Positions 25,501 to 37,500 of a stretch of DNA of 64,000 nucleotides are shown here, in pieces. The notes under the pieces were generated by a model that was given only the letters and a program-made list of their open reading frames with translations, was not told the DNA's origin and did no database searches. The position numbers and the translations under genes were made by a program. Each line of letters starts with the position of its first letter. The first letter of the stretch is position 1. The stretch lies in NCBI GenBank assembly GCA_011033025.1, contig WFMF01000040.1, positions 186,001 through 250,000 of the forward strand, read 5' to 3'. This DNA comes from Beroe forskalii (lineage: Eukaryota; Ctenophora; Nuda; Beroida; Beroidae).

Positions 25501-28500
25501 GATCAGTATCGAGGTGAAATACTGACTTTTTCAGTGCCAACTCTTCACTCTTTGACAACTCGGTGTACGATCTAATTATGCAATTACCAAATTTCTTCAT
25601 CATCATATATCACGAAACTGTACAACTGACTGTGACCTCCACATTCTACTATTCTATAGTACTCCCTACGGTGAGGTTATAGTTTCATATAACATCATTT
25701 TCTCTCAAATAGGTAAAGGGTTTATCGTCCCAGTGTGAGTTTATGCATTAATCAGTGCAATAAAAAAATCTAACAACGAGGCCAAAGGCCAAAATTTAAT
25801 TGACACGATTAATGCATTAACTTTGGATGGTATACACTATTCATTAACCATGATCAGAACCACAAATTCGACCAAAACCACATGATTTTGTGATGGTCAG
25901 TGTGTATTTTGTAAGAACGGTTAAATAAAAAAATTGTCCTAATTCCTGTCCACACTTCACAAAACAAACAAAGCTATAAGTAAAACCAAAGCTATAAGTA
26001 AAATTTGATAGATGTAAATTGGTATGTTTCTTACAGATAAAAGGACAGTCTCAATAATCAATAAAGCACGGAGTTTGCTTCAGACATGATATCATAAATT
26101 CAGATTGCGTTTAGTGATCCTACTTTCATAGTTTGAAGCAGGCACAACACCTCAATATGCTAGTATGGTACATTTTGCTCTTACTCTCAGTACTTCAACT
26201 TAATACAAATACAAAACCAAAAGGTAGTTTGGTGAACTCACACAAATAACAGCCACAAATGGAGTTGAAACTTTGGGATTTTGCAGGGTGCAAAATGATT
26301 GTGAACAGCACCTTGAAAACTTGAAGGGTTGAATAAAATTGAGGCTTTAGTTTTTTTCGTAATACCACTAGAAAGGCACTAAAAAATTGTGTTTTGATGT
26401 AAAAAGTTGACCGCTTTGTCTTAATTTAATAACCATGGCAAAATGTGTGCACATACACGCCTTACAAAATATTCATTATTTAGGAGAATGTTTACGATTA
26501 GTGTCGATTCAATTTAATTAATTAACATCAATTTGTATTTTCTCAGTGAGTACGATGGTCATCTGATGCTGCCATTTCGTAATGATATCATTAAATTTCA
26601 TGAAATTTTTAAAAATATCCCTGTGTTAGTTATTAAAAAGATGGCGTTTTCAAATAACAAAATCATTTTTGAAATAATTCAAGAACATTTTGATATCTTG
26701 AAATGGACTTTAAGGTGATAACTCAATATAATGTATGATAATATTGCTGTTTTCTAGTATGAGAAAAAGTAATTCAAAAGGTTATAATTGGAGATATCAC
26801 CTCTTCAAATTATTTTTGGAAGTTAAAGTTTCAACCAAAGGTGATAACTGGTAATTTTCAGGTAATTAATTAATTATAATTAATTAGGTGGAAATCGGAA
26901 GGAGTGAAAACTTTATCTGATTATACTATAGTATGTAACACTATTCAGAAAACCAAAAATTGAGATCATTTGACCATTAGTTTTGAAGTAAATCAGTTTT
27001 TTTCGATTATCTCAAAACTATACTTTTTGAGTTATCACCTTTTGATTTGAAGGTGACGCACTGTATTGTTAACTACTAGCATCGCTAGCTTTGATATATC
27101 TATGTAATTACGTCATTGTATGAGATGCATGACAATATTATCCTGATTTGATCAGTTCATTGATGAACTGGATGTATGGGTGGAGCCGGGGACAGGGGGT
27201 TTCACACGGCTCAAATTTCGGAAAAATTTCTACGCTTTATCTTTAAACTATATAGGAAAAGTGAGGGAAGATGTACTTGCTTAGTTGAGCTCCTCAAACA
27301 TTTTTAAGTCGCCTATGTTCAATCTAAAGTTTGTGAACCTCAATCAATCGTCTTTTGCTTATTATAACTGTTGATAGTGGATACGTGGCTTCCTAGAATT
27401 CTAGGGATAGGTATCTGTTTATTAATTTGCAATTACGAATTATTTACCTTTGGTCACAGATTATTAACCTTTGGACACGAGTTCGGTGCTCAATTTCCCA
27501 AAGATTTTTTTCTGCCCTGAATAATTCCTTAAATTGAGCTCAATTTAAGTTGATATAATTAACAACAACGCTGTAATTATTATAGTCAATTTAAAGTCAA
27601 TACTACCACATAGGACGCTTATGTTTCAAATGACTAATATGTTACATAATCGTGTTCATGATCGAGGGTGTCATTGGGTTATAATTGGACAAAAAATTTG
27701 ATAAAAATAATCCTAATTCAATTATCCAATTTTCGGAATTAAAAACTGTGCTCGGAAATTATACTTCTCCACCGATAAGGTAATCAGGTCAACAGGTCAA
27801 CACCTCAGATACTGCTTGGTAATAAGATGGTCGAACTAGCCCAAAGTCATGGATTCATCTCATTACCCGATACCCATATTAGGAGACATAATTTATCTTA
27901 AGATAATTTGATATCAATCTCATCTTATTTCTAGATAATTCGTAGATAAGGAAGTAAGGAGTCTGGAAGAACATTTCGTATCCGTTTTTCTTGTCATGTG
28001 CCATGCAAAAGGTTACTGCGTTTTCTGAAATCGTCACATTATGCATTGAAATTTAAAAACACGTGTTGAATTACAGAAAATGACAAACGTCTGGCGTCTT
28101 TATTTGAAATAACAGTTAATTTTGTCCTTGAAATATACAACAGGCTCGTGTGTTTAAATCGAGCCATCTGTCGATCTAATGAACTGATATATAATGCTAC
28201 AGTAATTGAGTAATTTGATTTCTTGCCGGTTCTTTGTGCAGATAAAAACAGCACGAGTCCACATGTTGTGTGCAGATGGTGGGCAGTTTAATGTCATTAA
28301 ATAACGACTTTAAGCCATGATAATGGCCTCACTCACCTCCAGCTGCTATATATTTGAGGAATCTATTTGCGGTACCGTACCCAGTCCCGTACGAATATAT
28401 TGTCCACTTTTCTCGATTCTCCCTTTGGAGATTTGTTGTCTCTGACGCACTTCCATAATTCGGTCAGCAAAGCTTGATGCATTTAATATACTGAGCTTTC

Positions 28501-31500
28501 ATTAAATATGATTTACTAACTGACCGCTATTTCGACCATCTCTTTGTTTTTGCGAAACGTTTCTGAGTTATCACCAGCTTCCTAGGAGATCCTTACATCT
28601 GAGCGTAGCTACTGCAGAGAAAGATCTCACAGCACAGTAAAGACAGCATCATGGTGTCTATAAAAACGGAAGCGAAGACCCCTACGAACCTCAACAAAAG
28701 TACAAAGCCTCCCATGCTGGCACTCAAAGGACACATCTTCAGTCTGGTTCAGCCACTACTAGACATAACCATGCATGTTCCTCCTTCCTACCTGACTCAG
28801 TACAACCTGCTACCGAACAACGGGGTCTTAGCAACGGATTCTCATGACGGAATATTCAGGTTAGGATGGAATATGTTTCGTTTCTTGACTGAAATTAATA
28901 CGTGTTCGAGAAAAAGGTAGTCCTTGAATATCAATGGTTTTATTATATTAAAGACGTTTGAGTCATGACTGAAATTAAACAATAATGACAGGAATAATGA
29001 TGACAAAATAATGACAGATATGAGTTATGACTGAAATTTAACAATAATGACAGGGATAAATAAACAAACAATAACTCCAGGGACATACTGGAGCGGGGTA
29101 GTGAGTTAGGAGTCCGGTATAGTCCCGGCGGAATGGCACAGAACTCAATGAGGGTGGTGGAGTGGCTGTTAGAAGGACAGCAAGTCACATGTGTGGTGGG
29201 CTGCGTCGGTGAGTGATACACGTCTTTTGGAATATCTTATTACATTTTTAATCTATTTTGAAAGTTTTACTTCTATTCCAACAGCCGTACGGCCAATGAC
29301 AGGAAGTGTTAGTCAAGAGATGTTGAAGCACTTTTAAAAGTTGCTATCTTAACATTTTTTCGGCATCAAGCGTTTGAATAATAGACAGATTTTCGGTATC
29401 AATTCACCATTTTAAACCAGAATATTGTCATAAATTTCCGTCTATAATTATCTCGACTAACACGACTCTCTCTCCCCTAGGCTCTGATGCTACGGGCTCT
29501 GAAATGCTCCACCTGATGCGATCTGACGGCGTAACCACCCACTACGAGGTCTCCTCCGCCGCCCCCACTGGCCAATGCGCCGTCCTGGTAACCCCTGGCA
29601 ACCACCGCTCCATGGTAACGCAGCTTGGCGCCAGTCGCAACCTTACCCTCAATTTCCTGGTATCGGCGCCGATCTGGCGCCACGTCGAACAAGCTAGAAT
29701 CCTGTATGTCACTGGGTTCCTGCTGAATGATAGTAAGGACTGTGTGATGAAGTTAGGAGAGCATGCTGCGAAGGAGAATAAGAGGTTCGTGTTTAATCTT
29801 AGTGCGCCGTACATCAGTAAGGTATTCCCGGAGGAATGCCGGCGGACGATTGAGTTGAGTGATATTGTCACGGGAAACAGCGATGAAGTGAGGGCGTTAG
29901 TCAGGAATTTAGGACTAGAACCATCTGGAGAAGTCAGTGACTTACACTCAGCGATCAGACAGATTGCAGGTCTTCCGAAGGTGAACAAAAAGCGAGAACG
30001 CATGGTGGTTATAACCCAAGGTCCACGAGATATCCTTGTGTTTGAACAAGGTCGGGTGAGAGAGTTTCCCGTCCGGGAGATGCCAGTGAGTGAGATAGTA
30101 GACACCACGGGGGCAGGGGATGCCTTTGTGGGTGGTTTTCTCTCGGAGTTAGTTCAGGGAAAGGAAGTGGAGTGGTGTGTGGAGAGGGGGATACAAGCAG
30201 CGCATCTCATCATGCGACAACTGGGGTGCACTCGACCTTCAGCGCTCACTTCATCTTTTGAGGAAGATCTGGTGAAGGAGAAGATCTCACATTCATCTTC
30301 TGAGGACGATCTGGTGAAGGAGAAAATATCGCCCGACAGTTTTACTGACTCAAATATCATTCAGGAAAATGTTTGCCGAAATGGGAAGAAACATTTGAAT
30401 GCGGAAAGTAAAGTAGTGACTCATGGTATTTTCTGAGGTCATATAGCAACTGAATTGACGGCAGGACAGTTATAGTACTTAATGATTTTGAATATTTCTC
30501 AGAATTCTGACGCATTTCTCTTTATCTCTTATATAATATCGCATTTTCTGTGTTTCTCTTGTTTGTTACGCCCCGCCTGCGCGCATGAATTTATTGTAGT
30601 AACGCATATATCCTTATTTCTGTTATTAAATTACTCAGAAACATGAGTTCAACGAATCACTGCAATTTTGTACTGTTTTTTGTAGTTTAAAATTCATTCA
30701 GTTTATCAATAGTGCAATTATATGTGATTCCTCGACTAAGAATTACTCCTGGAAAGAGGAAACTCGTTATATCCATCAGTATGGGCCATGGGGCATCTAT
30801 CTCAATTTTGAAATTTCATGAGGGATCTGTCTCAATTATTGAACATTTCTTAAGTGTTGCAAAACACCACAATTAGCTCATGAGAGCTATGAGAATGGGG
30901 AAAGCACACATCTATCTCATGAGAGCGAGATATTATGTAGAATATTTTCTCCACCTATGTGCACCTACATAGAATATGTTGTGCACCTATATAATATGTA
31001 TGTATATTTTATAAGTTCCTTCGCATATAGCAGCGGTACTACGTAAATTGCTGTAATTCAACACCCATTATATTTCAACACTTTTCTGTGAACAATGGGA
31101 GAGAGTGAGACTCTTTGTAGCTTCAGTTTGTACTGTGTGTGTTTTTGCTATGTCACCTTTAAATTGTTCCTTAGTTAACTTAGGTCCTTGGACAAAATGA
31201 CTTTGAGATTATTCATTTTTGTCCAAAGAGCCAACCAAAAAACCAACTAATTTTATTTTATTAACAGTGTTGAATAATTGTTCTTTTTGTTTACAAATGA
31301 AATTTGATTTTATAAAGGAGCACTCAAAAATCAAAAGGAGGGTGGAAAGAATACTGTTGTTTGGTCCGAAAATAGTCGGTCCCAGCTGTTTATGGTTTGG
31401 GTATAAGTCGGTTCCTTGATATTTGAAGCTGTGACCGTATACCTTCGATAATGAACTCGACACTCGGCATGTCCATTGTCCAACTTACACAGTCTCGGCT

Positions 31501-34500
31501 TTTCTTCGACTTTGTAAGTTGCGGTATACGGTCACCACTTCGACATACAACCGCTTAATAATTTACCTTACTTATGTATGATAATGACATCACATTCCCA
31601 CCCATCCCTTGTATTCAGCAGGTCGCTTGTAACACGTTATGAAATTAATTCACACAATATGCTTTAATTTCCATGAAACTTAAATGGTGAGATATTCTGA
31701 AGTCAGATGACGTATTTTGAGACAAATTTATTTTACCGAGAATTATTTAATTTTGACTAAATTCTTCGAAAGTAGCTCATGTAACTCTCCCACTCCTTAA
31801 CTACATTCGAGAGTCAAATCCAATTAATGTATCCCAGGTCATGAATTAGGCAGTTAAACGTCATTTTAATGTAATCTTAAATCATCATCATGACATCATC
31901 GTTCCCGCCAGCCACTCAGTCACAAACATATTTAAACATATTTAACGACGCCAATTAACTAAACAATAAAACATATGCATACATAGGCCCTAGCAAATAC
32001 AAAATATCCGTGCACAAAAAGCTACGAATCAACGTAATTAATATACCTCTTTGTGCCATAGTAATGACGACATTTTATAGCCTCTATATTTATTAACTTA
32101 CGCGTTTATTAACCTGACATTTTATTAAACAGATCAACGAATGACTTCCTCATTATAAAGGTCCAAGTCTCAAGCTTTGTACAATATATAATCCCGGTGG
32201 GGAATATAATAGGAGATTGCTATCATGACGTCATCATGACAGTGTAAGGTGTTCAAGTGATGAGATCACGTGATGACGCGATCCTCAGAACGATCCAGTC
32301 TCCGGGCACTGATTAATTCTCTGCGGCTCTTTGAAGTGCCCCTTTAACCTCCGCTTCCGCGAGTTGGGCACCCTGATCTGCCACAATCTGGGGTTGTGTT
32401 GAGGAACCCACTTTGTATTATATACCAACATTTGACACAATAGCTGCTCGGACTGAACGGAACCTCTCAGCTTCAGTTCCTTGTTTTAGACACGGATGAT
32501 TGCTGATCATGATTGACACTTCCGTACTGACGTATGTAGATAATAATAAATAACCGGTATTTTCTGATCGCCTCAGACAACTTCGTTTTTACGGTTGGCT
32601 GCTGCCCCGCTTATTTACTTACGTTGTCTTCATGAATCATGAAGTCTCTCATTTATCATATTTGCAACGGTTTTATGTCACCAGGCCATCTAAACTGAAG
32701 TTTATTGCATTGTTACTAAATCATGTGGCAGGTCAAATAGAACTTGGAAAATACATCATGCATTGTATAGAGGTGTATATATGCACGGTAAATACCCAAT
32801 TATCATTATACCTACCACTGCCCCCCGGAGACCCCCGTCAATTATAGAGCGCTCACTTTGATTTAAATATTCCTACGCAATATATATTTCAGTCATTTTC
32901 TAATATTCCCTTCGTTGCAATATATAAATGTGCTGTGTTTCGTCATAGATTTGCTGTATTAAACTCCGATAATGACGTCACACTACCTTTTGTCCTTCGA
33001 ACGAATCTCCATGTGTCATGTGACATTGGGGAAGAAGGGGGTGTTCCGCCCCAACTATTTAACTAGAACCGTCTAGAGAATAGACGTAGAGTTTTAAATA
33101 GATGATACTATTAAACATCCTCTAAAAATTTCTTCCTGAAAGTCTCAAATGGTTTGGCAGCTATAGCTTTTTTCAGATAAGAATGCAAAACTGCTTTTCA
33201 TGACCTCGTTGCGTTATATAGACTGTTTTCGCTCGAAAAATGGCCGCTAACGTTACGTGGAATGGACATGTATTGTAATATATAACTATAATGTGTATTA
33301 TATGTGGTATACTCTTATATGTAGTATACTGCTAAGGCTCGTTTGTTCTCCCTCACTTGTGCTACTGTGCGAGTTAATACGTTGCTGTGTGAGTTATATA
33401 CATTGCTAGTGTACATTGCTGTGTGTGAGCTAGTGTACATTGCTGTGTGTGAGCTAGTGTACATTGCTGTGTGTGAGTTATATACATTGCTGTGTGTTAG
33501 CTAGTGTACATTGCTGTGTGAGTCATATACATTGCTGTGTGTGAGCTAGTGTACATTGCTGTGTGTTGGCTAGTGTACATTGCTGTGTTAGCTAGTGTAC
33601 ATTGCTGTGTGTGAGCTAGTGTACATTGCTGTGTGAGCCAGTGTACATTGCTGTGTGTGAGCTAGTGTACATTGCTGTGTTAGCTAGTGTACATTGCTGT
33701 GTGTGTGTACATTACTGTGTGTGAGCTAGTGTACATTGCTGTGTGTGAGCTAGTGTACATTGCTGTGTGAGCTAGCTAGTGTACATTGCTGTGTACATTG
33801 CTGTGTTAGCTAGTGTACATTGCTGTCACGTGTGAGCTAGTGTACATTGCTGTCACGTGTGAGCTAGTGTACATTGCTGTGTGTGAGCTAGTGTACATTG
33901 CTGTGTTAGCTAGTGTACATTGCTGTGTGTGAGCTAGTGTACATTGCTGTGTTAGCTAGTGTACATTGCTGTGTGAGCTAGTGTACATTGCTGTGTGAGC
34001 TAGTGTACATTGCTGTCACGTGTGAGCTAGTGTACATTGCTGTGTGTGAGCTAGTGTACATTACTGTGTGTGCGCTAGTGTACATTGCTGTGTTAGCTAG
34101 TGTACATTGCTGTGTGTGAGCTAGTGTACATTGCTGTGTGTGAGCTAGTGTACATTGCTGTGTGAGCTAGTGTACATTGCTGTGTGAGCTAGTGTACATT
34201 GCTGTGTGTGAGCTAGTGTACATTGCTGTGTGAGCTAGTGTACATTGCTGTGTTAGCTAGTGTACATTGCTGTGTGTGAGCTAGTGTACATTGCTGTGTG
34301 TGAGCTAGTGTACATTGCTGTGTGTGAGCTAGTGTACATTGCTGTGTGAGCTAGTGTACATTGCTGTGTGTGAGCTAGTGTACATTGCTGTGTGAGCTAG
34401 TGTACATTGCTGTGTGTGAGCTAGTGTACATTGCTGTGTGTGAGCTAGTGTACATTACTGTGTGTGCTAGTGTACATTGCTGTGTGTGAGCTAGTGTACA

Positions 34501-37500
34501 TTGCTGTCACGTGTGAGCTAGTGTACATTGCTGTGTGTGAGCTAGTGTACATTGCTGTGTGTGTGCTAGTGTACATTGCTGTGTGAGCTAGTGTACATTG
34601 CTGTGTGTTGAGCTAGTGTACATTGCTGTGTGTGAGCTAGTGTACATTGCTGTGTTAGCTAGTGTACATTGCTGTGTGTGAGCTAGTGTACATTACTGTG
34701 TGTGAGCTAGTGTACATTGCTGTGTGTGAGCTAGTGTACATTGCTGTGTGTGAGCTAGTGTACATTACTGTGTGTGCGCTAGTGTACATTACTGTGTGTG
34801 CGCTAGTGTACATTGCTGTGTGTGAGCTAGTGTACATTGCTGTGTGTGAGCTAGTGTACATTGCTGTGTGTGCGTTTGAAGTTTTATAAGGTGTTTTCCA
34901 TTATATAGTTGGTTCTTAGAACTTCTTCTCTTTATGCAATTCTTAGAATCAGTTGTGAACTACATTTTTGGAACGGTTTTGAAAATATGGAAGAAAATAA
35001 TTTATCACTTTTCGAAATTACCAACTTCTTTTCTGACCTTCTCTTTCGTCATCCCAAATCGATGGACATATTCATGTACATTTTGTCTGATTTTACGTGT
35101 TTCAAAGCCTCACTATTGAAACAAAATACACATCCTTCTTTCTTCTAAACTCATTTGACCATAAATCTTCTGAAACCTCGGCAATTAAACCATATTGTAT
35201 TCGCTTCGAGAACAGCACCAATTTCATGATACACCCTTGATAGTGGCATCATTAGCAAGGCTTTCAATAGGAAACTGATGACGCTTTACTGCTCACTTGA
35301 CAAGGATGGCATTTCTTTGCGCTGCTAAAGCTACGTCAATCTTAGATTTAACCTCATTGTTCGAGTCATTCATATCTTGTGTATCGGAATCATTAGTTTG
35401 TCTTGCAACGTAGTCACTGATTTTTGACTCAAAGGGGCAGATTTTCTTCTACTTTTTTTTCATTTTTCTCGTTATCTTGAGTTATATTCTATTATGCTGT
35501 TGCCATTGAAGTCAAACTTGAAACCTGTATAGTACCACTCGCGTTCAGATTGCTTCTGTGTAATTATTTTAAGAGTATAACTGGTTGTGGTTCTATACAC
35601 TAATCTAACGACACAGAAGTGATATTGTTGTACCAATCAACACTCGGCTTTGCCTCGAGTAAATTAATTAGCACTCGGCTGCGCCTAGTGCAATTAATGC
35701 GTTAGATTAACATATACATATGTATAACTTGCGCATGACGTCGTAGTAGACTGTGTTGGACGGTGTGATCTCAACTGCCTACAAACTGCCTACGACCTGA
35801 AGTTACACCTCACGACGTGTTGAATTTCGACAGTGCTGAAAATCGACATATTTCCGTTATATACGACACATAGGCGTGCGTCCTCCTTCTTAACGTTATA
35901 TACTCTACTACCCTCCTACTTCAACAGTTGACTTAGTCTGAATTTAATTTATTTTGTATTAATATTCTTTACACTTTCGTATTAATATTCTTCACACTTT
36001 TGACTCTTTAATTTGACTCTTTGTACTACAGAGAGAGCAAGTTGACGTAATTCAATGATGCGTAGTAGTGCTGCTGTGTTAAGGTGTGGTGACTGTGTGT
36101 TTGTGTGAGTGTGTGTTCGCTGTGTGTGTCACATTATATTATATATGTTCGTGTGTACTTTTGCACTCCTACGAGTTTCTCTCATATTATGTTAATACGT
36201 GTGTTATCTGACAGCATATAGCATCTTGTAGATAGGTTCGTCTCACTTCATTAATGTAGCTCGTCTTTTTGTCGTCTCACTTCATTAATGTAGCTCGTCT
36301 TTTTGTCGTCTCACTTCATTAATGTGGCTCGTCTTTTTGTCGTCTCACTTCATTAAAGGCCCCCGACCGAGAAATTTCAAATTTTAATTTTCCATTTTTT
36401 ATGGTGGAATGTGTTCTTATAGGTGAAATATCAACAATAAGAGCGAAAATCCGGTTTGTATATGATGCTCCAAGCCGCTAATAGCTAATTTAGTTACGAA
36501 ATTCCTCAAAGGGCAGCAGAATTTTCCCTGTATTACGGCGGATATTTCCCCGTACGTGATGACGATACGTATCACATTACAGTGCATGTTGCATGTTATT
36601 CTAACAAAATATATGCAGGGCAACAGTGGATATTCAAGCAGTAAATTGAAATGCAGTTATTGATCGGTAAAAATGATTTGACATACTCGGCAACCACTTT
36701 ATCTTTTAGACAACATTCCGACCTAATGACCAAAAAAACTTTGGTCAAAATTGATTGTTCAGAAGTCTAATTATGAGGCATCAAAGATTGCCGTTTATTC
36801 AAGTTATGGTATGTAAACATGAATTCTCTGCTGCCCGACCTATTTTCAATCGCTCATAGCAGCTAAACTAATTAGAGTTAGAGGGTGGGACAAAGTACAT
36901 TGTACTTCACGCCCTAAGATCTGTAGAATTAGCCAAAGTCAAAATTTTGCGTTCGGGGGCCTTTAATATAGCTCGTCTTTTTGCGTGTGTCTCTCATAAT
37001 AGACGACAATGTGGTGCAGTGTTCAGCATCTTCGGTTTCATGTGGTCGTATTTCAGCATTTTGTACATTTCAACTTTTAGTGCTGAGTAAGATTTTCATT
37101 CTACGTTAATGAATAATGCGTTGATAAGCCTAAGTTTGTTCTTAAATTTGGTAAATTGGGGGCTTATGGGGGCTAACTTATTCAAATTTACTGTTAATTG
37201 TCATAATTCATAGTTGATACCATCGTTTCTTAAGTGTAACTTGAGGGTTTTCGTTCCTTTTCTGAAATAGGACAATTTTTAATGAAGATTTTAGCCTTGA
37301 GTTTTTGGCTACAAACCCCCCTTTTCAACTACATACCTAAACAGTGAGGTGTACCATGGAATTAAAATACACTCAGAATAAATAGGCTGTAAAAATGACG
37401 TCATTAACAGTATGAGCGCTGCAAAATTGCTGAAAATGAACGCCTATTTTTCGTGAGGAGGGTATAACTACTAACACTACCTACCATACTCCCTCAATTA

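Larger units (their letters stand above)
21631..28328 (+). repeat. Segmental duplication, copy 2
   Basis: Partner of 1-4931. It contains intact exons 1-4 of the nucleotidase (22535-23801) plus two insertions missing from copy 1 (22770-23058 and 24939-27058). Exon reading frames are kept here, and the later nucleotidase exons lie downstream, so this copy belongs to the full gene. 27059-28328 repeats copy-1 intron sequence and shows no gene. Confidence 0.9.

Noticed and set aside
33397..34872. CRISPR-like regular repeat
   Set aside because: The units are contiguous and nearly identical, with no unique spacers, and the window is animal DNA.
34655..34889. Repetitive proteins (YIAVCELV on plus, MYTSSHTA on minus)
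   Set aside because: Open only because the minisatellite unit lacks stops in those frames.
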